Shown piece by piece: positions 26,201-33,800 of a DNA stretch of 64,000 bases. The stretch is from Lewinellaceae bacterium. Lineage in GTDB: Bacteria > Bacteroidota > Bacteroidia > Chitinophagales > Saprospiraceae. Location of the stretch: NCBI GenBank assembly GCA_020636255.1, contig JACJYE010000002.1, positions 496,001 to 560,000 on the forward strand, written 5' to 3'. Within the stretch, counting starts at the first letter, position 1. Every line of letters starts with the position of its first letter. The notes under the pieces were generated by a model. It was not told the DNA's origin. It ran no database searches and saw only the letters and a list, made by a program, of their open reading frames with translations. A program made the position numbers and the translations under genes.

Positions 26201-28421
26201 CCCACAGCATATTTACGGCAGCCCGGGTACGTATGATGTATGCCTCATCACCAGCAGCGTGTGCGGCTCCGATACGCTTTGCCAACAGGTGGAGATCATC
26301 TGCGTGGAGCCCGACGCTGGCTTTGCGCTCCAGTCCGACGGGCTGACGGTCGATATTACGGATACCTCACAATACCTGCCATCTCAATGGATGTGGGATT
26401 TCGGCGACGGCACCATGTCCGATACGCAAAACCCGCAACATACCTATAGCGCGCCGGGTACCTATATCATCTGCCTGCTGGCCACGAACATCTGCGGCAA
26501 CAGCCAAACCTGCGAACAGGTGACGGTAAGCTGTGCCGCCCCTCAGGCTGCATTCACCTTCGGCGCCAACGAGCTCAGTGTCAATTTCACCGATATGTCG
26601 GCCAATACCCCCACAAGCTGGAGCTGGGATTTTGGCGACGGCGCCATGTCCGATGTAGCCAACCCGCAGCACGCCTACAGCCAGCCCGGTACTTATCAGG
26701 CCTGCCTGTCCGTATCAAGCGTGTGTGGCAATACCCAGGCCTGCCAAACCATTACCGTAAGCTGTGCCGCCCCTGTCCCCGAATTCGGCTTCCAGGCCAA
26801 CGAGTTGACGCTGTCGTTTACAGAAAATGCTACCAATAACCCTACTTCCTGGTTGTGGACCTTTGGTGATGGCTCCAGCTCTATGGCGGCCAATCCCCAA
26901 CATACTTACAGTGGCCCGGGCACTTATCAGGTGTGCCTGCAGGCGGGCAGCATCTGCGGCAGCAATACCGTATGCCAGTCCATCGAAGTGAGCTGTACAG
27001 CGCCGCAGTCGTCGTATTCCTATCAGGCCAATCAGCTGTCGGTACAGTACCACGACAGCTCCAGCCCGGCGGCCACGCAGTGGTTCTGGCAATTCGGTGA
27101 CGGGACTACCGCCACCGTGGCCAACCCATTGCACACCTACAGCCAGCCTGGTACTTATACCGCCTGCCTGACGGCAAGCAGTATTTGCGGCACGACGCAG
27201 TCGTGCCAAACCATCACACTCAGCTGCCCGGCCCCGGTTGCCGGTTTTTCCTATACTGCCAGCCAACTGCAGGTAGCCTTCTCCGACCAATCATCCAACA
27301 GCCCCACGACATGGTCATGGGATTTTGGCGACGGGGGATCTTCTGCGCTGGCCAACCCGCAGCATACCTACCTGCTGCCCGGCACCTATCAGGTATGCCT
27401 GACAGCGAGCAGCGCCTGCGGCACGACGCAGTTCTGTCAAAACCTCAACCTAAGTTGCAATGCCCCTCAGGCCAACTTCGAATCCAGTGCCGACGAACTG
27501 GCCCTGCAGTTCACCGACCTGTCGAGCAACGCGCCCACCAGTTGGTCCTGGGCATTCGGCGACGGCGCAACTTCCAACGAGCAGCACCCTGCCCATACTT
27601 ACGTGTTCCCGGGTAATTACCTCGTATGCCTGTTCGTATCCAGCCCCTGCGGCAGTACGCAGCGATGCGAAGTCGTAGCGGTAACCTGCACGCCTCCACT
27701 GGCGGGCTTTACCTTTACAGCAGACGAGCTGGCATTCAGTTTCCAGGATACCTCAACGGCCGGGGCGGTGGCCTGGCTCTGGGATTTCGGCGACGGCAAC
27801 GCCTCGACGATGGCCAGCCCACAGCACACCTATGCCATGCCCGGAGATTACGAAGTATGCCTGACGGTGAGCAACATTTGTGGTAACACACAAGCCTGTA
27901 CTACGTTAAGCGCAAGCTGCCCGGCGCCGGTTGCCGCTTTCAGCTACACCCAGGACGAGCTGTCGGCCAGCTTCCAGGATGAATCCACCAACGGCCCTTC
28001 GGGCTGGCTCTGGGACTTTAACGATGACAACACCTCTACCCTGCCCAACCCGCAACATACTTTCCCTGCGGAAGGCATTTACCAGGTGTGCCTGTATGTA
28101 GAAAGCATCTGCGGGTTGGATACCCTTTGCCAGGATATCGAGATCATCATCGACGATATCTCCGTTGCCGGAAAGCAGGGGCTGTTATTGCGCACCTATC
28201 CCAACCCTACATCGGGCCAGCTTACCACGCTGCTGCAGGCGCCTTACCGGGAAAACTATGAATGGGCCCTGTTCAACAGCCTGGGACAGAAAGTACAGGG
28301 AGGCAGAGGTTTTACCAACGAACCGGCAAACCTGGACATGGAAATGCTCGATAACGGCCTGTACTGGCTTAAGGCCTGGGTAGGCGAAGTGTACCTGCTG
28401 CAGGGCATCATCCGGCAGTAA
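23214..28421 (+). CDS. T9SS type A protein: FG-GAP/CRTAC1-like head and 15 PKD repeats
   Basis: 1735 aa from the ATG at 23214, chosen because it gives a signal peptide (MRITLLSLCAFLPILAAGQ). The head (about 25-440) has FG-GAP/VCBS propeller repeats with calcium-type loops (DMNSDGLDDI, DVDQNGYNDIF, DYDNDGDIDLY, DIDNDGDLDCF, DLNNDGFLDVY). An ASPIC/UnbV-like segment follows (about 425-480: GIGARVEIYGSWGKQIREV). Then come 15 tandem PKD repeats of about 77 aa (about 489-1645; W.WDFGDG...P.H.Y..PGTY.VCL). Each carries four conserved cysteines in the pattern VCL...CG....C.....V.C. A type A sorting domain ends the chain (about 1655-1735: TYPNPTSGQLTTLLQ, DNGLYWLK). It is probably a long calcium- and disulfide-stabilised surface fibre; that role is inference. 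Confidence 0.9.
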   Translation: MRITLLSLCAFLPILAAGQISFFDASNRLDFNTLRSGAPMGVVDMNSDGLDDIVRLDDRRLLYIEYQQPDTTAFIGAFIADLNGIKWSLCVADVDQNGYNDIFTGGQYNNLHLVKANADGTAYSVSTINNPSIFLQGSNFSDINNDGAIDIFACHDDGLSVPFRNNGSGSFAADFSLIMAASTVPSDNSGNYGSVWTDYDNDGDIDLYISKCKLGVDDPTDGRRLNLLFQNDGNNHYTDVAAQANIQPFAQSWASDFGDIDNDGDLDCFIINHDINNVLFRNNGNGTFTDYTFPSGLVIAFQSVGIGLQAKFADFDNDGFIDLLYTTVSGNHAMLRNNGDGTFTKITSAFPLSGGAHLHSAAVGDLNNDGFLDVYAGFGFSYNQVSNESDRLFLNNGNGNHYSKLRLQGGASNINGIGARVEIYGSWGKQIREVRSGESYGIMNSFTTHFGLGGATSIDSLVVRWPSGNIDLWPNPPVDSLLFLEEGDYCLPQAAYQYDIDDLEVSFIATGDPGINGWQWNFGDGMTGTGQNVSHHYAMPGDYQVCLTTTGNCGPSLYCQLVSVNCLAPVPGFVFEADGLDISFHDLSFGNPETWEWDFGDGTMSTEQAPIHGFNTPGNYFVCLTVANGCGNATVCQFVVASCGNVTTAFDYQPDGLNVQFEDYSSSGTTQWMWDFGDGMTSGLQNPMHEFPATGTYEVCLSISGVCGQGQYCTTVDVSCAPPNSFFFFTPSELSVQFNDDSANMPESWQWSFGDGASSTEQSPNHIYALPGTYEACLTASSRCGVGDTICRQVVVSCTPPQAGFSFTNNELTATFTDISSNQPTSWLWIVEGQDSTTGPSLQYTFPAPGDYEVCLQAGSICGMTENCQDISIDCALLQPGFSYQADGLTLSFSDTSGAAVTSRQWRFGDSFAGTVASPVHLYTQPGVYDVCLKVFNVCGDSSEYCQAITVNCLPPQAAFDHESSFLSISFTDATEGGASQWHWDFGDGNGSNQQNPQHIYGSPGTYDVCLITSSVCGSDTLCQQVEIICVEPDAGFALQSDGLTVDITDTSQYLPSQWMWDFGDGTMSDTQNPQHTYSAPGTYIICLLATNICGNSQTCEQVTVSCAAPQAAFTFGANELSVNFTDMSANTPTSWSWDFGDGAMSDVANPQHAYSQPGTYQACLSVSSVCGNTQACQTITVSCAAPVPEFGFQANELTLSFTENATNNPTSWLWTFGDGSSSMAANPQHTYSGPGTYQVCLQAGSICGSNTVCQSIEVSCTAPQSSYSYQANQLSVQYHDSSSPAATQWFWQFGDGTTATVANPLHTYSQPGTYTACLTASSICGTTQSCQTITLSCPAPVAGFSYTASQLQVAFSDQSSNSPTTWSWDFGDGGSSALANPQHTYLLPGTYQVCLTASSACGTTQFCQNLNLSCNAPQANFESSADELALQFTDLSSNAPTSWSWAFGDGATSNEQHPAHTYVFPGNYLVCLFVSSPCGSTQRCEVVAVTCTPPLAGFTFTADELAFSFQDTSTAGAVAWLWDFGDGNASTMASPQHTYAMPGDYEVCLTVSNICGNTQACTTLSASCPAPVAAFSYTQDELSASFQDESTNGPSGWLWDFNDDNTSTLPNPQHTFPAEGIYQVCLYVESICGLDTLCQDIEIIIDDISVAGKQGLLLRTYPNPTSGQLTTLLQAPYRENYEWALFNSLGQKVQGGRGFTNEPANLDMEMLDNGLYWLKAWVGEVYLLQGIIRQ

Positions 28422-28511
28422 GGTGCCCTTAATTTTTTACTGGCAAATGTGGCTGGAATCCACTAAATTTAGAGGACAGTCGAAATTGCTGGACAAACAA
28501 AAACATTAGCT

Positions 28512-28928
28512 ATGGCCGCCCGAATCCGAAGCGTTTCATATTACTATCTGGCCGTTAAGGACCAGCCGGGTGAAGCATATAAGCTGCTGGAGCGCCTGGC
28601 CGAACTGGGCATCAACCTGCTTGCTTTCACCGCCATTCCCATAGGCCCCAGCTCCACACAACTGACGATCTTCCCGGAAGATGAAGAAGATTTTACCGAC
28701 TTGGCCAAACACACCGGCCTGGTGATCGACGGCCCACACCACGCTATTCTCGTACAGGGCAAAGACAAGATCGGAGCCCTTGCCGAGGTACACAAAAAGA
28801 TCTACTCGGCAGGCATCAACGTTTACGCCACCAATGGCGTAGCTGCCGGTAGCCAGGAGTACGGCTATATCCTTTACGTCAGGCCGGAGTCCTTCTCTCA
28901 GGCTGTCGATGCCCTCGGGATCGGGTAG
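28512..28928 (+). CDS. Small protein with two ACT-like domains
   Basis: 138 aa, cytoplasmic, no signal peptide. Two ferredoxin-like ACT-type halves are visible: about 8-70 (VSYYYLAVKDQPGEAYKLLERLAELGINLLAFTAIPI in pieces) and about 72-138 (HAILVQGKDKIGALAEVHKKI, GINVYATNGV). The 'D.PG....' and 'GINV' turns are the usual ligand-binding region of ACT domains that sense amino acids or similar small molecules. There is no catalytic partner domain and no operon partner. Function unknown. The ATG follows a short A-rich leader (ACAAACAAAAACATTAGCT). Confidence 0.8.
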   Translation: MAARIRSVSYYYLAVKDQPGEAYKLLERLAELGINLLAFTAIPIGPSSTQLTIFPEDEEDFTDLAKHTGLVIDGPHHAILVQGKDKIGALAEVHKKIYSAGINVYATNGVAAGSQEYGYILYVRPESFSQAVDALGIG

Positions 28929-29169
28929 GGTTACAGGTTACAGAGTTGCTTTGGGTTCACCCCCTCACCCAGTCACCTTGTCTCCCCGTCCCTCTGGCAG
29001 GTTACAGAGTTGCAGGAGGCGCCGCAGTCGCAATCCTTTGATATCCAGGCCAACTTGAAACCCTGAAACCCTGAAACCTGACACGAGCGAAGCGACTGAT
29101 GAAATAAACTTTGAACAGTCCCCTTCAAACCTGTAACCTGTAACCAGCTCTAAGCCCTGAGAGCGGCTG
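28929..29169. repeat. Short-period repeats between convergent genes
   Basis: GGTTACAG(A/G)-type units recur. GGTTACAGAGTTGC occurs at 28936-28949 and 28999-29012, and complementary CCTGTAACCTGTAACC lies near 29129-29144. CCTGAAAC recurs three times near 29060-29080. The two orientations could pair into a stem-loop joining the transcript ends. No coding frame is seen. Confidence 0.5.
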
Positions 29170-31116
29170 TTACTTCCCATCCGTGCGGAAGGGGCCGGCG
29201 GGCAGTCCTTCGGAATTGTAGAGGCCCAACTCTCCGGGGTTGTCGGCCCAGGCATAACGCAGGAATTTAGGAGCGCTAAGCTTATCACTCGACACCTGCA
29301 CGGTGTTCTTATCAACGATCTGAGCGTTGGCCCAATGCCATTTCCCGTCGGCGCCGGCGAGGGCGAAGCCTGGCAGTGATTTGCGGCCGGTGCGGTTTTG
29401 CAACCCCTGCCCTACCTGGCTAAACCTGACGGTTATCTTGTTGCCTTCCACTTTTGAGGATTCATATACCGGCCCCTGGTACAATAGTTCTTCGCCATAG
29501 GCGATGGCCCGGGCAGCCAGGGCGAGGCGGCGGCCTACCTCCTGCTTGTTGCGGGGATGGATGTCGTTGGCGTCGCCGATGTCGATAGCGAGTGCCATAC
29601 CGGTATTCGGCTCGGCAAGGGCCATCGTCTGCGCTTCACGCAGTTCCGCCCACGAGCTTTCCCCCGGTTGATTCGGTGCAGCATGGAAATTGGCCAGCTG
29701 CACGAAGAGGAAGGGGAAATCACCCTGAGCCCACTGTGCACGCCAATCGCGGATAAGGCCACGGAAACGGCTGCGGTAGAGCATAGCCTGATCCGCGTTG
29801 CTCTCGCCCTGGTACCAGATAGCACCACGCAGTGCATAGGGGACGATGGGGTGGATCATACCGTTATACAACAGGGAAGGCAGGCTGTTGGGGCCCATGG
29901 TGGCAGAAGGTTGCGGCGGCATGTTTTTCGTACCAACCGCATAGCTCCAGTCGCCGGCAAGAGGGATCTCGCGCTCGGCGGTGACGACTTTCATGCTTTC
30001 CGGTTCGCCCCAGATGCCGCCGTCACCCCCTGTGTCCTTCACCCGAACAGTGATCGTATTATCGCCTTCCTGCAGGTAATCCAGCGGTACCGGATAAGAT
30101 CGCGGAACATTATACTGGTTGAGCGTCCGGCCGAGGGCCAGCCCGTTGAGAAAGGTATAGTCGCTGTCATCGATAGGCCCGAGTTTGACCGTCACCGGTT
30201 TCTGTGCTTCTTCGGCAGTAAGCTGGAAAGTATGTTTAAACCAGACGACGCCATCCTGGCCTCTGAGCCCGGCAGATTCCCAGCTTTGCGGCAGCGCCAT
30301 GGTTTGCCACTGGCTCCAGTCCATGTCTTTCTTATACCACTCCTCTTCGAGCCCAATGTCGAGGCTATCCATAGAGGCCTCCCAAGCCCGGGATGCGATC
30401 TCGGCACTGTCCAGCATGCCCTGAAGGTTGATAGCCGGCAGGGACCTCGCCACTTCAACCAACAGGGAATCTTCCGCGAAGGCGCCGGGGCTCATCCAGG
30501 TTTCCACTACGGTACCCCCCCAGGCATCGTCGATCAGGCCAATGGGCACTTCGTATTGCTCCCACAGAGCCCTGCCGAAGAAATAACCTACGGCAGAAAA
30601 ATCCTTAACCGTTTCCGGATTGCATACTTCCCAAGCGGTAGACAGGGTATTCTTCTGCGGCAGGTTGGCCATATTGCGAGGTACCGTCAGCAGGCGGATC
30701 TTGGGGAAATCGGCTTTGCCCATTTCCGTAGCGGCATCGTTGGCCAGTTGCACCGGCCACTCCATATTCGACTGCCCCGAACAAACCCACACCTCTCCGA
30801 CCAGCACGTCGGTAAAGGTGACGGTGAATTGTTCGTCAGCCACCTTCAGCTCATAGGGGCCGCCGGCTTCCATGGCCGGCAGGCGGGTTGACCAGCGCCC
30901 CTGTTTATCAGCCTGCGCGTTTTGGTTGTTCCCCGCCAGCGTCACGGTGACGGTGGCACCGGAAGGCGCCCAGCCCCATACGGGAATAGCCTGGCCCCGC
31001 TGCAACACCATGTGGTCGGAAAAGCAATAGGGCAGGCTGGGCTGGGCCAGGCCTGACGACAGGAAAGCGTTGAAAAAAAACAGAACCAGAGGAATAATAG
31101 CTGTTATCTTACGCAT
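29170..31116 (-). CDS. Secreted sialate O-acetylesterase-like SGNH hydrolase
   Basis: 648 aa with a signal peptide (MRKITAIIPLVLFFFNAFLSSGLAQ). The N-terminal Ig-like part (LQRGQAIPVWGWAPSGATVTV) precedes an SGNH/GDSL esterase split by an inserted galactose-binding-like beta-sandwich (about 285-395). Catalytic features: CSGQSNMEWPV with nucleophile Ser116, GAIWYQGESN oxyanion segment, and the DIHP motif with Asp518/His520. This is the layout of bacterial sialate 9-O-acetylesterases and related carbohydrate acetylesterases, which remove O-acetyl groups from sialic acid or xylan side chains. The true substrate is not decided, and no sialic-acid catabolic genes are nearby. Alone on its strand; start ATG 31114-31116. 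Confidence 0.9.
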   Translation of the reverse strand: MRKITAIIPLVLFFFNAFLSSGLAQPSLPYCFSDHMVLQRGQAIPVWGWAPSGATVTVTLAGNNQNAQADKQGRWSTRLPAMEAGGPYELKVADEQFTVTFTDVLVGEVWVCSGQSNMEWPVQLANDAATEMGKADFPKIRLLTVPRNMANLPQKNTLSTAWEVCNPETVKDFSAVGYFFGRALWEQYEVPIGLIDDAWGGTVVETWMSPGAFAEDSLLVEVARSLPAINLQGMLDSAEIASRAWEASMDSLDIGLEEEWYKKDMDWSQWQTMALPQSWESAGLRGQDGVVWFKHTFQLTAEEAQKPVTVKLGPIDDSDYTFLNGLALGRTLNQYNVPRSYPVPLDYLQEGDNTITVRVKDTGGDGGIWGEPESMKVVTAEREIPLAGDWSYAVGTKNMPPQPSATMGPNSLPSLLYNGMIHPIVPYALRGAIWYQGESNADQAMLYRSRFRGLIRDWRAQWAQGDFPFLFVQLANFHAAPNQPGESSWAELREAQTMALAEPNTGMALAIDIGDANDIHPRNKQEVGRRLALAARAIAYGEELLYQGPVYESSKVEGNKITVRFSQVGQGLQNRTGRKSLPGFALAGADGKWHWANAQIVDKNTVQVSSDKLSAPKFLRYAWADNPGELGLYNSEGLPAGPFRTDGK

Positions 31117-31419
31117 GTCTGCAGTGTTTTTGTTCGCGATGTAAATGTAAAAGAATATCGGAAGCTTGACGTCAAGGGAAAGAAGGCATTTTCAGCGCCG
31201 ACAAATTCTTATCTTGGGGGGGTCATTATTCCGGCGCCCTTTTATAGCCAGGCGCCACCTTTAGTAGTGTTCAAAAAATAATTTGCCGCTTTGCATTTCG
31301 GTGATCAGGCTTGTCCTCCAGCCATTCCTGTGGCTTTCAGCCTTCGCCTGATCACCGAAACCGGCAACTCATTTTTTGAGGATTCCTTACGTAGTGTTCA
31401 AAAAATAATTTGCCGCTTT
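31117..31419. other. Divergent intergenic region with duplicated leader
   Basis: It holds the leader of the minus-strand esterase gene and the direct and inverted repeats described at 31264-31419. An in-frame start at 31291 would prepend 43 residues before a clean signal peptide and lies inside the repeat, so I treat it as non-coding. Confidence 0.55.
31264..31419. repeat. 29-bp direct repeat bracketing a 15-bp inverted repeat
   Basis: The 29-bp sequence at 31264-31292 (core GTGTTCAAAAAATAATTTGC) recurs exactly at 31391-31419, immediately before the ATG at 31420. Between them TTTCGGTGATCAGGC (31297-31311) is inverted as GCCTGATCACCGAAA (31346-31360). The spacing of 127 bp suggests a duplicated leader or an inserted small element with a target duplication. 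Confidence 0.8.
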
Positions 31420-33648
31420 ATGCGAATCATAATCCCAATGTTGTGCGGCTTGCTGGCCGCCGGCAGCGCTTACGCCGATGCGCCTGATACCCTGACGCCC
31501 CCCAACGGCAACATCATCTACAGCCCCAATTGCACAACCGGGGGGCTGGGCACTCTTTTTGGTATCGTGATCCCCCAAAACCCCTCGGCAGCATACCAAT
31601 GGATGGGGCCCAACGGGTTCAGCACCGGGCAGCAAAGTTTCACAGTACCCGATACCGGCTGGTACTACCTCATCGTTACCGCTAACAACTGCCCCTCCTT
31701 TCCGGATAGCGTCCATGTCCAATATTTCAACCCGCCCATGGTAGAGGCTTACACCTCCTCCCCTTTTTACTGCCCGGCTGAAGACAGCATCCGCCTCAGC
31801 GCCACCTCCAATAGCCCGCTGATCTTCTGGCGGCGCCTGCTGCCTAATGGCAACTACAGCTATATAGGCAGCGGGGCCGAGGCCTATATCAGCGGCAATC
31901 TGCTGGGGAATGTCATGGAACGCATCCTGGTGAGCACCAACGGTGCTTACGGCTGCGAAGCACTCGATACCGTTACATTGATGCGGCAGGGGATCGTTAC
32001 GCCCAGTACGCCGGTGCTGGACTGCCCGGGCGACAGCCTGAGCCTTTCCGTCACCGGCGACGGCGCCTTTAGCTGGAATACCGGCGACACGACAGCCGTT
32101 CTCCACACAATAGCCGATAGCGCCAGCCTGTTCGCCGTCACCGTCACGGATGCCAACGGCTGCACGACGATGGGTAGCCAGGCCGTTTATATCCAAAACG
32201 GCGCTTATGTAAGCCTGCGCGCTTTCCCGCAGGCCATTTGCGCCGGCGATACCGTGCTCCTGCAGGCAGCCGGTGGCAGCGCCTATCTATGGGAGAACGA
32301 CGATACCACCGGCAGCATATCCCTGGCACTGCTGCATTCAGACACCATCGGCCTCACCATCACCACGCCGGAGGGTTGTATCGTCGACAAAACGATCACC
32401 CTGGTTGCCCATCCGCTGCCTGTAGCCCCGTCTGTCAGCTGCGACGCGCTGTACGAATCGCTCACCTACCACTGGATCGCCGTGCCGGGCCTGGCGTACG
32501 CTGCCGAGTTCCTGTCCGGCCCGGAAGGGCAGTGGCTCAGCGACAGCAGCCTGCTGGCCAGCGGCCTGATGCCGGGCCAGGAGTCGGTGATCATATTGCA
32601 GGTTACCGATAGCCTGGGCTGCCGGTCAAGTGTAGAGGCCAGGTGCCAAACAGCGAAATGCATGCTGGAAGCCAACCTGGAACCCATCGGCCCTATATGC
32701 CTGGAACCCAATGCCCCTTCGATCAGCCTGTCGGCCACCGTCAGCGGCAGCCTGTTGCCCGGCCAGGGCTACTGGACGGGAACGGGGGCCGATAGCACCT
32801 TGGCCACCTTTAGCCCGGCCATTGCCGGGGCTGGCTCCCATCAGCTCATCTATCGGTATATAGAGGGGCCATGCCAGGTTGCCGACACCCTGGAGGCCCA
32901 TATCGACATGCCGCTGTCGGAGGCTCTTATTCAATGTGACAGCACGCCCAACAGCGTCATTTTTAACTGGCCGCAATTGCCGCAGGACAGCCTGTACGAG
33001 CTCAGCATACAAAGCGGGCAAACGGGCCAGGCTCTTTCCGACACCACCTTTCTGGTGGTAGGCCTGATGCCCGGTGAAGCCGTGATATTGCAGGCCATCG
33101 CCCATGGCGCCGCGCCCTGTGGGCTGGTATCCGTTGTCAAAGAATGCCGGGCTGAAAATTGCAGGACGGCCAGCCCACCTACCTCCCGGCTCATCTGTCC
33201 GGGAAAAAGCGTCGAACTGGCCCCTGTGTATTTAGAGGGCGCCGTTTACCAGTGGTCGCCCGCCACCGGGCTGAGCTGCAGCGATTGCGTCGCCCCTATT
33301 GCCAGCCCCGATACGACCACGGTTTACGAATTCACGATCACAGAGGCAAACGGCTGCATCCGCACCGGCAGTATGACAGTAGCGGTCGGCGAACTCCCGG
33401 ATCAGCTGTTACCGGATACCTTATGGGCCTGCGCCGGGCAGCCTTTCTATTTCTGCCTTCCCGACGAAGGATATTACCGCTGGCGGACACCACAGGGGCA
33501 GTATCAGTTTTTGTCCTGCCTGTATTTTTCCCAGGCCCTGCCTTCCGACGCAGGGCACTATTGGGCCGATGTTCGGCTACCGGGACTGTGCAGGTTTGAA
33601 AAAGAATTCGTGCTGGCCATCGACGAAAGCCCCGATTGCGGGCCATGA
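31420..33648 (+). CDS. Secreted Ig/FN3-like repeat protein lacking a T9SS sorting domain
   Basis: 742 aa from the ATG at 31420, which starts a signal peptide (MRIIIPMLCGLLAAGSAYA). The body is a series of Cys-containing Ig-like modules (AYQWMGPNGFSTGQQSFTV; FSWNTGDTTAVLHTIAD), two FN3-like modules (about 330-400 and 505-575), and a WSPATGLSCSDCVAPIASPDTTTVYEF module. It ends with the LLPDTLWACAGQPFYFCLPDEGYYRW module and stops at ...ESPDCGP. These modules align with the C-terminal two thirds of the next two genes. Those paralogues have an extra N-terminal 350-residue head and a type A sorting domain directly after the equivalent CGP/CPP position; here both are absent. How it would be surface-attached is unclear; it may stay periplasmic. 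Confidence 0.82.
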   Translation: MRIIIPMLCGLLAAGSAYADAPDTLTPPNGNIIYSPNCTTGGLGTLFGIVIPQNPSAAYQWMGPNGFSTGQQSFTVPDTGWYYLIVTANNCPSFPDSVHVQYFNPPMVEAYTSSPFYCPAEDSIRLSATSNSPLIFWRRLLPNGNYSYIGSGAEAYISGNLLGNVMERILVSTNGAYGCEALDTVTLMRQGIVTPSTPVLDCPGDSLSLSVTGDGAFSWNTGDTTAVLHTIADSASLFAVTVTDANGCTTMGSQAVYIQNGAYVSLRAFPQAICAGDTVLLQAAGGSAYLWENDDTTGSISLALLHSDTIGLTITTPEGCIVDKTITLVAHPLPVAPSVSCDALYESLTYHWIAVPGLAYAAEFLSGPEGQWLSDSSLLASGLMPGQESVIILQVTDSLGCRSSVEARCQTAKCMLEANLEPIGPICLEPNAPSISLSATVSGSLLPGQGYWTGTGADSTLATFSPAIAGAGSHQLIYRYIEGPCQVADTLEAHIDMPLSEALIQCDSTPNSVIFNWPQLPQDSLYELSIQSGQTGQALSDTTFLVVGLMPGEAVILQAIAHGAAPCGLVSVVKECRAENCRTASPPTSRLICPGKSVELAPVYLEGAVYQWSPATGLSCSDCVAPIASPDTTTVYEFTITEANGCIRTGSMTVAVGELPDQLLPDTLWACAGQPFYFCLPDEGYYRWRTPQGQYQFLSCLYFSQALPSDAGHYWADVRLPGLCRFEKEFVLAIDESPDCGP

Positions 33649-33800
33649 TAACTTGCCCGGTGAAAAGAAAAATTAGAATTTCATTTTTTTCGGCCATTTT
33701 CCGGTTAATAACAATCTGGCCCCTTCGGTAATCGGCGGAATATTGCTATTTTTACAGGTGAAAAATTTTAATACGAATTATAATCCTAAAAACAAACGGT

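Noticed and set aside
28512..28928. Glycine cleavage regulator or acetolactate synthase small subunit
   Set aside because: Only ACT-like halves are visible, with none of the specific motifs of those families and no partner gene.
29557..30891. 444-codon plus-strand open frame
   Set aside because: Antisense to the sialate O-acetylesterase, which has signal peptide and SGNH motifs. High GC makes long antisense frames common here.
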